From contig CALCJD010000122.1 in assembly GCA_937960895.1 (NCBI GenBank), positions 16,133-80,132 of the forward strand: DNA of 64,000 bases. Reading direction: 5' to 3'. Position numbers and translations under genes: made by a program. This stretch comes from an uncultured Spartobacteria bacterium (GTDB taxonomy: Bacteria > Verrucomicrobiota > Verrucomicrobiia > Chthoniobacterales > Terrimicrobiaceae). This document shows positions 17,881 through 26,517 of the stretch, piece by piece. A model generated the notes under the pieces. It was not told the DNA's origin. It made no database searches and was given only the letters and a program-made list of their open reading frames with translations. Within the stretch, counting starts at the first letter, position 1; every line of letters starts with the position of its first letter.

Positions 17881-19219
17881 GGGTGGGGGGAGCGATATCC
17901 ACCTGTCCGGGTTCGGGGGAGGACACGAGAAAACAGAGGTTGCCCGTGGCGGCGTTTCCGTGTCCGTCGTAGACAAAAACAAAGATGCGATACGCGCCGG
18001 GTCCGGGAGCGGGGAAAACCGCCCCATCCTCGAGCGGGGTCACCACCTGATCGCGCAGTCCGCGGGGAACGGCCTCGTATCCGTTCTCCGGCGTGAACGG
18101 CGGGGCTTCCTCGAAGATTTTCCAGGCGACGCCCAGGGGCTGCCTTTCGGGATCGCTCACCGCCAGCTTCACGCGGATCGGTTCGCCGGGAAGATACCGT
18201 TCCTTCGGCGCGACAAACTCGAGCTTTTTGATTTGCGGACACCGGTTTTTCGGACGCCGTCCGCTCCAGGCCTGGGTCATGGCATCCACCATCTCCAGGC
18301 GTTCGCCGCCGGGCAGAAACATGCCGAACCACGTGGCGGTGGCCTCCTGCTTGGGTTCCCAGAAAAACACATATGATCCGAGGCAGCGCCGGCGGTCGCC
18401 CAGGACGCCGCGTTCGTAGGAACTCAGATACTCCCTCGCCTTCTGTGTGCTGGTCGCCTCGATGGGAGCCCCCCAAGGCGTCTGCGGTGCCTCCCACCAG
18501 CCCTGCGCGCCGAATTCGGTGATGAGATACGGACGGTTCCATCCGATCCGGTTCAGTCGCGCCGACAGATGGCGCAGGCCGCCATACATGTTGAAGCAAA
18601 TCAGATCGACGTCCGGACACCATTTCGCGACGGCCTCCAGTTTTTCGTCACCCGCCCCGGCCAGAATGATGGCGGTCGGATGGAAGGGATCGATCTCCTT
18701 GCAGCGGCGGGCCAGATGGTTGAGCTCCTTCCACATCGCTTCGAGGTGAACGGGATTTTCGACACCCATCTCGACCTCGTTGCCGATCCCCCAGGCGAGC
18801 AGCGCGGGATGGTTTTTGTGTTTGCGGACATAGGCCAGAAAGGCCTCGCGCTGACGGGCCACATCCCGCTCGCTCAGGTAACTGAAACCGTGGTGTTCGC
18901 CGTTGATCTCGTAGCCCAGCAACACGGTCATGCCATGACGCTCCGCGGCATCCAGCGTCCAGCGCGCATATTTGGAATGATAGGTCCGCACCGAATTCGC
19001 CCCGGCGGCCCGGAGTTCCCGGAAACGCACGTTTTCGCCCCACACACAGGCGCCTTTCACAAAATACGGCCAGCCCGCGCGGAGCAGCCGCCAGCCCCTG
19101 GAGGTCTGCTCCACGGAAACAGGCACCGGACGCCGCCGGGTCGACGGGTGTTCCTGAACCGGCGGCGTGGTCGCCAGCGCGGCCGCGAGGGGAATCGCAG
19201 CCATCGTCATCAGAGGCAT
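17870..19219 (-). CDS. Secreted glycoside hydrolase, GH2-type TIM barrel
   Basis: A 449-aa protein: short signal peptide (MPLMTMAAIPLAAALA), then a TIM barrel like the catalytic domain of GH2 enzymes without their N-terminal sandwich: PYFVKGACVWGE, ANSVRTYHSKYA, WGIGNEVEM with the likely acid/base Glu 148, and YLITEFGAQG with the likely nucleophile Glu 235. A C-terminal beta-sandwich (about residues 330-445) follows. An in-frame TTG at 19270 would give a longer leader with basic residues before the hydrophobic core, and remains possible. Beta-galactosidase, mannosidase or related activity is possible; the substrate is not shown. Confidence 0.8.
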   Translation of the reverse strand: MPLMTMAAIPLAAALATTPPVQEHPSTRRRPVPVSVEQTSRGWRLLRAGWPYFVKGACVWGENVRFRELRAAGANSVRTYHSKYARWTLDAAERHGMTVLLGYEINGEHHGFSYLSERDVARQREAFLAYVRKHKNHPALLAWGIGNEVEMGVENPVHLEAMWKELNHLARRCKEIDPFHPTAIILAGAGDEKLEAVAKWCPDVDLICFNMYGGLRHLSARLNRIGWNRPYLITEFGAQGWWEAPQTPWGAPIEATSTQKAREYLSSYERGVLGDRRRCLGSYVFFWEPKQEATATWFGMFLPGGERLEMVDAMTQAWSGRRPKNRCPQIKKLEFVAPKERYLPGEPIRVKLAVSDPERQPLGVAWKIFEEAPPFTPENGYEAVPRGLRDQVVTPLEDGAVFPAPGPGAYRIFVFVYDGHGNAATGNLCFLVSSPEPGQVDIAPPTPAP

Positions 19220-19334
19220 GCGAAGCAGGGTCACCGAAGGTACCGTCGGCCCGGAGAGCCGCTTCGTCAAATGGTTGACGGGCGGGAATCCCCGCCGACT
19301 CCGTTCGTACGGACCTGCTCCAACAGCAAGAAAT

Positions 19335-20258
19335 TCAGGCGCGAACCCCCGTGGCCAAAAGGGTCTGAAAATGTGGCGCCTGTTTTTCGCGCGCCACCAC
19401 GCTCACCTCGATGCGGGAAAATCCGGCGGCCTGGAGCATCTGATGGAGCTCGACCTCCGAAAATCCCAGCCAGACGTGCGCATAGAGTTCGCGCGCCTGT
19501 TCGTAGCTGTGGCTGGCCAGATCAAGGACGATGATGCGGCCGCCGTCGCGGAGCATGCGGTGGGCCGCCTTGACGGCGCGGGCCGGACTTGCGGCGTGGT
19601 GCAGGGCCTGGCTGAAGAGCGCGACATCCACGCTCTCGGGATCCACCGGCGGATCCTCGATGTCGCCGAGGCGGTACTCGAGGTTCTTGAAACCGTGTTC
19701 GCGCGCGAGGTTGGCTCCGAATTCGACCATCTTCTCGGAGTTGTCGATGGCGATGACCTTCTTCGCGGAGCGCGCCAGCAACTGCGAAAGCGTACCTTCG
19801 CCGGCCCCGAGGTCGGCGATGACCATGGGAGGAAGGAGGCGGAGCAGGCCGTGGGCCAGCGCCTGCCAGGACCGGCCCGGGATGTAGGTGCGGCCGAATT
19901 TTCCCGCCAGCTTGTTGAAATATTCCGCCGCCTTGTCCTTGCGTTTGCGCAGGGCGAGGGTGAGCCCGGCCTGGTCGCGCGCCGCCTCCTCGATCTCCTT
20001 CCGGGCCGCGTCGAGAATGGGACGAAGGACGGAAACCGACTCCGGCCGCGCGGAGTAAAATATGTTTTTGCCCACCCGCCGGTCGCTGGCCAGCCCCTCG
20101 CGCTTCAACAACGCGAGACTGGCGGAAATGCGCGACTGCCCCATGCCGAGGATGTCCTGCAGCTCGGCCACGGTCAGTTCCTCCTCGACGAGCAGCAGCA
20201 GCAGACGCAGTCGCGTCGGATCGGACAGGGCGCGGAGGGATTTGACGATGGAAGCCAT
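19335..20258 (-). CDS. ArsR-type regulator fused to SAM-dependent methyltransferase
   Basis: A 307-aa fusion. Residues 5-85 are an ArsR winged helix (LSDPTRLRLLLLL, then MGQSRISASLALLKREGL as recognition region). There are no obvious metal-binding Cys pairs. Residues 110-305 are a class I methyltransferase: motif I DLGAGEGT (149-156), the acidic end of strand 2 (VIAIDNS), and ALFSQALHHA (motif IV region). This architecture is known among regulators of the methionine/SAM cycle that sense S-adenosylhomocysteine; metK and ahcY lie 13-16 kb away here. That link is inference. A strong dyad sits just before its ATG, suggesting autoregulation. Confidence 0.85.
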   Translation of the reverse strand: MASIVKSLRALSDPTRLRLLLLLVEEELTVAELQDILGMGQSRISASLALLKREGLASDRRVGKNIFYSARPESVSVLRPILDAARKEIEEAARDQAGLTLALRKRKDKAAEYFNKLAGKFGRTYIPGRSWQALAHGLLRLLPPMVIADLGAGEGTLSQLLARSAKKVIAIDNSEKMVEFGANLAREHGFKNLEYRLGDIEDPPVDPESVDVALFSQALHHAASPARAVKAAHRMLRDGGRIIVLDLASHSYEQARELYAHVWLGFSEVELHQMLQAAGFSRIEVSVVAREKQAPHFQTLLATGVRA

Positions 20259-20263
20259 GGAAG

Positions 20264-20293
20264 CGCATCAAATAATGCGCATGCCTTGATGCG
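20264..20293. promoter_or_regulatory. Putative dyad operator of the ArsR-methyltransferase gene
   Basis: Thirty bases with exact outer arms CGCATCAA (20264-20271) and TTGATGCG (20286-20293). At the exact centre sits an 8-bp palindrome ATGCGCAT (20275-20282), with three-base spacers on both sides. It lies 6 bases upstream of the ATG at 20258, where a bound repressor would block the promoter or ribosome. Helix spacing fits a dimeric ArsR-type protein. Confidence 0.65.
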
Positions 20294-20320
20294 ATTTCCT
20301 AGGGGAAACTTGGCGGGCGC

Positions 20321-21097
20321 TCAGCGCGATCCGAGTTCCCGCTCGAGTTCGGATGCCAGTTCCAGGAGGTCCTTTTCCACATTGGCCCGGTCGCGCGTTT
20401 CGAAGTCCTCGAGTCGGAAGACGAGGGCCACGGCGAGGCGGGGCACGGGAATGAAGGGCTCGCGGACCACGGTGGCGAGGGACACATGGGCGAGGCTGGT
20501 TTCGCGATGATTCCAGGCCAGTCCGGCTTTTTTCGCCTTGCGGAGTTCGGCCAGGAATTTGGTCCGGCTCAGGGTGGTGAACGGCGTGGTGGGTTTTTCG
20601 GCCGGATCGGGCGCGTAGTCGAGCCAGTCGGAGGGATCCTTTTGCGCAATGAGAATCTTCCCCGCCGACGAGGCGTAGGCCCGCGAATGAATGCCGAGCC
20701 GCGCCGTGTTTCCCTCGTCGCCGGCGGCGCAGATCACATAGGTGTCGCGGCGGCCGAGCATGTTGAGGTAGACGCTGCAATCCAGGCGGCGGGCCGCGGC
20801 GCGCAGCTGATCCTCAAGCCGGAAATTGCGCCCGAAGTTCAGGGCGATCTCGTGAATGAAATCGAAGATGTCCGCGCACAAGGTGTAGCGTCCGGTCTCG
20901 AGCCGCTGCACAAAGCCCAGTTCCTGCAGCGACTGCAACAGCCGGTGAACGGAGGATTTCGGCATGTCCAGCGTGCGGGCGATGCCGGTGACGCCCAGGG
21001 AATGTCCGGACTGCACCATGAGCCGGATCAACGCGATGCCCTGCGTGAGCGGAGTGGACCTGGAATGCACAGGGGACACGGCGGTACCTAACCGCAT
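20321..21097 (-). CDS. IclR family transcriptional regulator
   Basis: A 258-aa regulator. The N-terminal winged helix covers residues 18-75 (QGIALIRLM, then GVTGIARTLDMPKSSVHRL with the recognition helix), and the C-terminal IclR effector domain covers about 85-250, with the conserved RAYASSAGKILIA block. IclR proteins usually bind sugar acids or other small carbon compounds and control a catabolic operon next to them. Here the gene is divergent from the FAD oxidoreductase operon, with a 16-bp palindrome in between. The same palindrome recurs before the PEP-CTERM gene at 29 kb. Confidence 0.92.
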   Translation of the reverse strand: MRLGTAVSPVHSRSTPLTQGIALIRLMVQSGHSLGVTGIARTLDMPKSSVHRLLQSLQELGFVQRLETGRYTLCADIFDFIHEIALNFGRNFRLEDQLRAAARRLDCSVYLNMLGRRDTYVICAAGDEGNTARLGIHSRAYASSAGKILIAQKDPSDWLDYAPDPAEKPTTPFTTLSRTKFLAELRKAKKAGLAWNHRETSLAHVSLATVVREPFIPVPRLAVALVFRLEDFETRDRANVEKDLLELASELERELGSR

Positions 21098-21133
21098 CGG
21101 ACCCGGAAAAACAATGCCGGGTATTTTCCGCTT

Positions 21134-21149
21134 GTTCCATTAGTGGAAC
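21134..21149. promoter_or_regulatory. Palindromic operator, site 1 (IclR-type)
   Basis: The 16-mer GTTCCATTAGTGGAAC, perfect 6-bp arms around TTAG, in the gap between the divergent iclR (ATG 37 bases away) and the operon starting at 21213 (64 bases away). TTCCA/TGGAA half sites are common for IclR-family regulators. An identical 16-mer, in the opposite orientation, lies at 29153-29168. Confidence 0.75.
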
Positions 21150-21212
21150 CGAGGTGGCCCCATTTCGGGTCCGTTCCTTGTGCGCCCCGAGCTTTCGCGG
21201 GAAAATGGAGCC

Positions 21213-22586
21213 ATGACTTTTCCCTGTCGCGATCTTGAGATTCCCTGCCTCGTGGTGGGCGGCGGCCCGGCCGGTTACGGGGCGGCGGTGGCGGCGCTGC
21301 GGGGCGGATGCCCGACCCTCGTGGTGGAGCGGCATGGATTCCTGGGCGGCATGGGCACGGCGGCGGGATTGAGTTGTTATCTCAACTATCCTGCCAACGG
21401 CGTGGATCTGGCGGCGCCCGTGTATCGGGCCTTCGTGCGCCAGCAAAGCCGGCGCGGCGCGCATTACCATGACGATGTGACGCGGGCGGACTATTTCGAA
21501 CCCGAGTCCTGCAAGCAGGGCATGGAGGAAACCGTGCTGGAAGCCGGCGGCCGTCTGCTTTTTCACACCATCCTCACCGGGGTCTGTCGCGAAGACGACC
21601 ATTGGCTGGTGAACGTGACGGGCAAGGGGGCGCGCTTTCGCATTCGCTGCCGGTATCTGATTGACGCCACGGGGGACGCCGATGCCTGCGCCCTCGCGGG
21701 GGTGGCCATGACCCACGGTCGCCGGTCGGACGGCAAGACGCAGCCGATGACGATGGTCGTGCAGCTGGGAGGCTTCAATCCCGACGCCTGGCGCGCGGCC
21801 GGAAACCGTCTGATTGCGGGGCGTTATGTCGCGGAGGGCGATCAGTTCGCCGCCGCGGTCAAACTGGCCCGTGCCAAGGGAAACTGGACCATTCCGCGGG
21901 AGAACATCGCGTTGTTCTGGTCGATGCCCTGCGATCCGACACGGGTGACGGTCAATGGCACGCGCGTCAACGGACGCAGCGCCTGCGACCCCTTCGAAAA
22001 CACGTGGGCGGAAATCGAAGGACGCCGGCAGGCGCGCGAAGTGGTCGGGTTTTTCCGCGATTATGTGCCGGGATTCGAAAGCGCCTATTTGCAGCAGACC
22101 GGACCCCAGATCGGCGTGCGCGAGTCGCGCCGCATTGTGGGCCGGGCCGTGCTCACGGAGAACGACGTCCGTTCCTGTTCCATTCCGGCATCGAGCGTGA
22201 TGCTGTGCGCCTATCCCATCGACGTGCATCACCCCGAGGGTTCCGGCACGCAGTTCGAGGTCGCCGCGCGCGGCCATGTGTATGGCATCCCCTGGGAGTG
22301 CCAGCTGCCGCAGGAATTCGACAACCTCGCCGCGGCCGGCCGCTGCATCAGCGCGACGCACGAGGCGGCGGGCAGCTTCCGGGTGATGCCCACCTGCATG
22401 GGGCTTGGGGAGGCGGCGGGAACGGCCGCGGCCCTGGCCCACGCACGGAGGAAAACGCTGGGCGACATCACCGGGGAGGAAATCCGCGCCGTGATGGACG
22501 GCGCCCATCGCGCGGCCGGCGACCCGTCCCCATCCGATTTCTTCCCATTTGGAAAACCCGTGAACACCGAAGTTCCCGTCCCCTGA
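21213..22586 (+). CDS. FAD-dependent oxidoreductase
   Basis: A 457-aa flavoprotein with an N-terminal dinucleotide-binding fold (CLVVGGGPAGYGAAVAA, residues 12-28), VVERHGFLGGMGT, a second FAD contact IDATGDADACALAG, and a C-terminal AGRCISATHEAAGSFRVMP block typical of the FAD_oxidored (PF12831-like) group. The ATG at 21213 has a GGAG ribosome site and follows a GTG alternative at 21180. Members of this family cluster with carbohydrate-degrading genes in Verrucomicrobia and Planctomycetes, but their substrates are mostly unknown. First gene of the likely IclR-controlled operon. Confidence 0.85.
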   Translation: MTFPCRDLEIPCLVVGGGPAGYGAAVAALRGGCPTLVVERHGFLGGMGTAAGLSCYLNYPANGVDLAAPVYRAFVRQQSRRGAHYHDDVTRADYFEPESCKQGMEETVLEAGGRLLFHTILTGVCREDDHWLVNVTGKGARFRIRCRYLIDATGDADACALAGVAMTHGRRSDGKTQPMTMVVQLGGFNPDAWRAAGNRLIAGRYVAEGDQFAAAVKLARAKGNWTIPRENIALFWSMPCDPTRVTVNGTRVNGRSACDPFENTWAEIEGRRQAREVVGFFRDYVPGFESAYLQQTGPQIGVRESRRIVGRAVLTENDVRSCSIPASSVMLCAYPIDVHHPEGSGTQFEVAARGHVYGIPWECQLPQEFDNLAAAGRCISATHEAAGSFRVMPTCMGLGEAAGTAAALAHARRKTLGDITGEEIRAVMDGAHRAAGDPSPSDFFPFGKPVNTEVPVP

Positions 22587-22593
22587 CTCTCCC

Positions 22594-23205
22594 ATGAAAA
22601 CGCCCCTTCTCTCCCTGGCACTCCTCGCCGCCGGCACCTTCGTCCTGCGCGCGGAGGTCACCGTCACCGCCGCCCCCAATCCGCCCACCGAGGACGTCGT
22701 CCTCATGCTCGAGGTTCCGGACAGCGGCGCGATCGGCTACCAATGGCGTCACACCCCGGCGGCCGGCCGGCGCGACATCGGGCAGATTTTTACGGCCGAC
22801 TCGCCCTTTGTCCTCGACCGCCTGACCCTGCAACTGCAAAGCGGCACGGGCGTCGGCGCAAAGGCCGCGCCGTTCCGACTGACGGTGTTCGAATGGGACC
22901 GGGCCGCGAAAAAGATCACCCGCACCCTCGGGACCTTCGAGGGCACGATGCCGGCGGTCGTCTCCCCGGCCAACACCTACCTTTCCTTCGATCTCGGCGA
23001 TCAAAAACCGGCGCTCGAAGCCGGAGCCACCTACGGGTTTCTGCTCAGCTTCGAAGAACCGCTGGACGCGCGCGCGCTCAGCCTGCAGTCGTCCAACGAG
23101 AACGCCGGCCAGCCGTCCGTCCGCCGCGTGGAAAGCGCCGACGGCCAAACGCTCCAGGTCTCCCCATGGGTGCTGGAGTTTTACCTCCAGGGCACCGCAA
23201 AGTGA
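22594..23205 (+). CDS. Secreted protein of unknown function
   Basis: A 203-aa protein with a clear signal peptide (MKTPLLSLALLAAGTFVLRAE, cleavage near residue 20). The mature part is predicted all-beta: repeated short hydrophobic strands such as FVLDRLTLQLQSG, FRLTVFEWD and YGFLLSFEEPL. This resembles a carbohydrate-binding or jelly-roll module, but I do not recognise a family. It begins 7 bases after the FAD oxidoreductase stop and its own stop overlaps the next start (GTGA), so it belongs to the operon. Confidence 0.75.
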   Translation: MKTPLLSLALLAAGTFVLRAEVTVTAAPNPPTEDVVLMLEVPDSGAIGYQWRHTPAAGRRDIGQIFTADSPFVLDRLTLQLQSGTGVGAKAAPFRLTVFEWDRAAKKITRTLGTFEGTMPAVVSPANTYLSFDLGDQKPALEAGATYGFLLSFEEPLDARALSLQSSNENAGQPSVRRVESADGQTLQVSPWVLEFYLQGTAK

Positions 23206-24893
23206 AATTTCTCCCCCTTCTTTTCATGATCCTGGTTTCGCCCGCCGCCTCCGCCGGGGACCTGCAGCAGCTCATCGATGCCGCCGTGGCCCGCGGGGAG
23301 AAGACCGTGACGCTGCCCGCCGGCGAACACCGTCTGGCCCGCGGACTGCGACTGGACGGACTCTCCGATTTCACGCTGGACGGCACGGGGGCGACGCTGG
23401 TGTTCACCGACCTGCGGGACGGCGGCCTTTTGGTCACCGACTGCCACGGGCTCACCCTGCGCGGGTTCACCATGGATTTTGACCCCCTGCCTTTCACCCA
23501 GGCGACGGTGGACACGATCGATCCGGAAAAGGGCGAGGTGACCTTCACCGTGCAGGAGGGATACCCGGACCTCGCGCCGCATCATCTCGGCGGACGCGCC
23601 CTGGCGTTTTCCCCGGAGACGCTGGACTGGAAAACCTCGGCGCCGGACATCTTTGCCAACGAAGCGCAGGCCCTGGACGCGCGAAGGGGCGTGCTCAAAT
23701 TCTCCCCGGAAAAAAAGCAGACCCTGGCCGCACTGTCACCGGGGGACTATCTCGTGCTGGATTTCCGCAATGCGCGCGGCCTGCGCATCGAGCGCTGTGA
23801 AAACGTGCGCGTCGAGGACGTGACCTTCTGGAGCGCGCCGTCCATCGCGGTGATCTGCCGGTTCATGGATGGGGACAATTATTTTCGCTACAGGATCACG
23901 CGCGGTCCGAAGCCGCCCGGCGCGACGGTGCCGCGCCTGCTTTCGACCTCGGCGGACGGCATGAACTACGCCTACGCCCGCAAGGGACCCGTAATCGAAA
24001 ACTGTGACTTCGCCCACATGGGCGATGACTCCGTGAACCTTCACGGCATCGCCTTTTATGTGGCGCGGGTCGACGGCAACGTCATTTACCTGCTGCGCCC
24101 CTACGGCCGGGAGGCCTTTCCCTCGGTCATCAAACCGGGCGACGAGGTGCTGGGACTTGCCCCGGATTCCTTCGATGGGAAGGGCCGCGCGAAGGTGGCC
24201 TCGTTCGCCATCGAGAAAAATCCGCCGGAGGACTTTTCGCCCCTGGCGGCAAAGGTCTGGAAGTCCAAGGCGGTCAAACGCGGCAAACTCACGGTTTATC
24301 GCCTCGAGGTGACCGGTCCCCTCGGCGTGCAGGCGGGGGATTTTCTCGAAATTCCCGCCATCGCCGCGCCGGGTTACGTCATCCGGAACAATCATTTTCA
24401 CCACCACCGGGGCCGCGGTCTGCGTCTGATGAGTTCGCACGGTCTGGTCGAGGGCAACACCCTGGAGGACATCAAGCAGGCGGCGATTTCCCTTGGGCCG
24501 GAATACACCTTCTTCCGCGAAGCGGGCTGGGTGCGGGATGTCACCGTGCGCAACAACACGATCCGGCGCGTCGGATTTGACCCCATCATGCACCTGCCGC
24601 AAACCCATGTGCCCGGCGCGATCTCCGTTTTTCATCGCGGCGAAACGCCCGCCGCGCCGCGCCCAAAAATGCGGAATGAGTCCATCCGCATCGTCGGCAA
24701 CACCATCGGGGAAACCGGCGGACCCGCCATCCACATCGCGCAGGCTCGCGACGTCGAGGTGAGGGGAAACCGCATCGGCTCCACCAATCTGGTCGGCAAA
24801 CCGGGAACCGGTTCGCTGCAGGGGCTCACCGCAGACAAACCGGTCGTGGTGGAACACTCGGAGGCGGTCACCGTGACGGAGGAGGCTCCATGA
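23202..24893 (+). CDS. Secreted right-handed beta-helix protein, possible GH110-like enzyme
   Basis: A 563-aa protein starting at GTG 23202 in a GTGA overlap; the frame is open upstream but only the GTG gives a signal peptide (KFLPLLFMILVSPAASAG). The mature part has pectate-lyase-type helical coils with NxF/NxI turns (FTLDGTGATLVF, LRIERCENVRVEDVTF, YVIRNNHFHHHRGRG, VRNNTIRRVGF). The block ENCDFAHMGDDSVNLHG near residues 265-281 resembles the acidic active-site loop of alpha-galactosidase-type GH110 enzymes. That enzyme call is tentative; other polysaccharide lyases or hydrolases share the fold. Confidence 0.75.
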   Translation: MKFLPLLFMILVSPAASAGDLQQLIDAAVARGEKTVTLPAGEHRLARGLRLDGLSDFTLDGTGATLVFTDLRDGGLLVTDCHGLTLRGFTMDFDPLPFTQATVDTIDPEKGEVTFTVQEGYPDLAPHHLGGRALAFSPETLDWKTSAPDIFANEAQALDARRGVLKFSPEKKQTLAALSPGDYLVLDFRNARGLRIERCENVRVEDVTFWSAPSIAVICRFMDGDNYFRYRITRGPKPPGATVPRLLSTSADGMNYAYARKGPVIENCDFAHMGDDSVNLHGIAFYVARVDGNVIYLLRPYGREAFPSVIKPGDEVLGLAPDSFDGKGRAKVASFAIEKNPPEDFSPLAAKVWKSKAVKRGKLTVYRLEVTGPLGVQAGDFLEIPAIAAPGYVIRNNHFHHHRGRGLRLMSSHGLVEGNTLEDIKQAAISLGPEYTFFREAGWVRDVTVRNNTIRRVGFDPIMHLPQTHVPGAISVFHRGETPAAPRPKMRNESIRIVGNTIGETGGPAIHIAQARDVEVRGNRIGSTNLVGKPGTGSLQGLTADKPVVVEHSEAVTVTEEAP

Positions 24894-25882
24894 AAATCCT
24901 CCGTCTGGCCGGACTGCTTGCGGTGTCGTCCCTTCCGGCGGCGACGCTCGTCGTGGATCCGCGCGACCCGGCGGCCCATTCCACCCTGGGGGAGGCCGCG
25001 GCCGCCCTGCGTCCCGGCGATGTGCTTCAACTGGCGCCCGGCAGCGGACCCTATCGCGAGGAACTTTTCATTCCGGCGAGCGGCACGGCGGACGCCCCCA
25101 TTGTGGTGGAAGGGAATGACAACGAAGTCACCGGCTTCGACCCGCTGGTCTTTCGCGAAGGCCGCGCCACGCCGCCGGGGAAACCGCCGTTTGTGCTGCG
25201 GCACCGGGGACGGCGCGTGGCGGAGACCGCGCCCGGACGGTTCGGCGACCAAATCGCATACGACGCGGACCGCCACGAACTGGTGCTGGCCCCGGGCGCT
25301 TCCGATGACGGTTGGGAAATTTCCGCCCGCAAATTCGCCGTGCGCATCCACAATGCCTCGCATCAGGTCTACCGCAACCTGCGCGCCAGCGGATCGCTCA
25401 ACGACGGATTTAATCTTCACGGACAGGGCGAGGGCCTGATCTTCGAAAACGTCACCGGCTGCCAAAATCTCGACGAGGGATTTTCCGCGCACGGGTCCAT
25501 CCGGTGCACGGTGCGCGGCAGCCGGTTTTTCGGGAATGACAACGGCATGCTGAGCGGCCAGCAAACCGTCACCCGGCTCGAGGACACGGATTTTTACGAC
25601 AACCTGGGCCTCGGTCTGGGCTTCAACGGCGAGGCGACTGTGTACGCGCGCAATGTGCGGGTGTGGGGCAACGGACTCGTGCAATTTCTGCTCCGCAGGG
25701 GGGTGACCGCCGACTTCCAGAACGTGGAGATCCATTCCCCGCCGCACACCGTTCGCCCCTGGCTGACCTACAACGAAACGGCCCGCCGCCAAAAAGTTCT
25801 CACGACCGAAATCGACCCCTCCTTCACCTGGCCGGATGGGTCGCTGAAAGTTCTCGAATCCTCCGCACCCTCGGAACCATGA
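24890..25882 (+). CDS. Secreted right-handed beta-helix protein
   Basis: A 330-aa protein with a signal peptide (MKILRLAGLLAVSSLPAA) and an ATGA overlap with the gene before and after. Coils include VYRNLRASGSLNDGFNLHG, LIFENVTGCQNLDEGFSAHG and DNNGMLSGQ-like turns, with regularly spaced Asn and Gly. The DGFNLHG / EGFSAHG repeats resemble the previous gene's acidic loop and suggest a related fold and perhaps related substrate. Enzymatic role is not shown. Confidence 0.75.
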   Translation: MKILRLAGLLAVSSLPAATLVVDPRDPAAHSTLGEAAAALRPGDVLQLAPGSGPYREELFIPASGTADAPIVVEGNDNEVTGFDPLVFREGRATPPGKPPFVLRHRGRRVAETAPGRFGDQIAYDADRHELVLAPGASDDGWEISARKFAVRIHNASHQVYRNLRASGSLNDGFNLHGQGEGLIFENVTGCQNLDEGFSAHGSIRCTVRGSRFFGNDNGMLSGQQTVTRLEDTDFYDNLGLGLGFNGEATVYARNVRVWGNGLVQFLLRRGVTADFQNVEIHSPPHTVRPWLTYNETARRQKVLTTEIDPSFTWPDGSLKVLESSAPSEP

Positions 25883-26517
25883 AATCGTCCCTTCGCGCCT
25901 TTTCTCTGATCGAAATGCTCGCCACCGTCGCGATCATCGGCACCCTTGCCGCCCTGCTCGTGCCGTTGGTCGGCCGCATGAAGGAAAACGCGGCCCGCAC
26001 CACCTGCGTGGCCAACCTGCGCCAATTGGGGTTGGGACTGCGAACCTACGCGCAGGACAACCAGGGCGTCCTCCCGCTTTCGTTGAATCCCGATCCCCTC
26101 GCCCCCGACACGCAGGTCTCGTGGCAGATCTTGGTTCAACGGGAGCTCGACGTGAAATTTCCCAAGGCGGGGGAACGAAGCGTCTTCATCTGCCCTTCGG
26201 CACGAAAGACGTATTCCCAGCTTCCTTATCGCACCTACGCGCTGAATCTGGCCGGCGGATCTCCCACGGCGGATCCCCCGCGGCTCCAGACCCTCTCGCA
26301 GCCCTCGAACAGCGCGCTGCTGGTGGAATCGCGCCACGAAACCAACGGCGCCGGATACAACGCCATCAGCGGCAGCGTGGCGGGTGTCGGCGGCAGGGGC
26401 CGCCTCGATTACCGGCACGACGGCCACATGAACATGTTGATGGCCGACGGCAGCGTCCGGCTTCTCACCGCGACGGAACCCACCCTCGACGACCTTCTTC
26501 TCAACATCCGCAAATGA
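25879..26517 (+). CDS. Pseudopilin with prepilin leader and H-x9-DG motif
   Basis: A 212-aa protein with a type IV prepilin leader: short basic start, then AFSLIEMLATVAIIGTLAAL with Glu at position +5 and a hydrophobic helix. Ala instead of Gly precedes the cleavage site, as often in Verrucomicrobia and Planctomycetes. Near the C-terminus HDGHMNMLMADG is an exact H-x9-DG motif of the DUF1559-like pseudopilins. Such proteins are numerous in these phyla and probably belong to a type II-like secretion or surface system. Start and stop overlap the neighbours by four bases, which ties it to a saccharide operon. Confidence 0.85.
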   Translation: MKSSLRAFSLIEMLATVAIIGTLAALLVPLVGRMKENAARTTCVANLRQLGLGLRTYAQDNQGVLPLSLNPDPLAPDTQVSWQILVQRELDVKFPKAGERSVFICPSARKTYSQLPYRTYALNLAGGSPTADPPRLQTLSQPSNSALLVESRHETNGAGYNAISGSVAGVGGRGRLDYRHDGHMNMLMADGSVRLLTATEPTLDDLLLNIRK

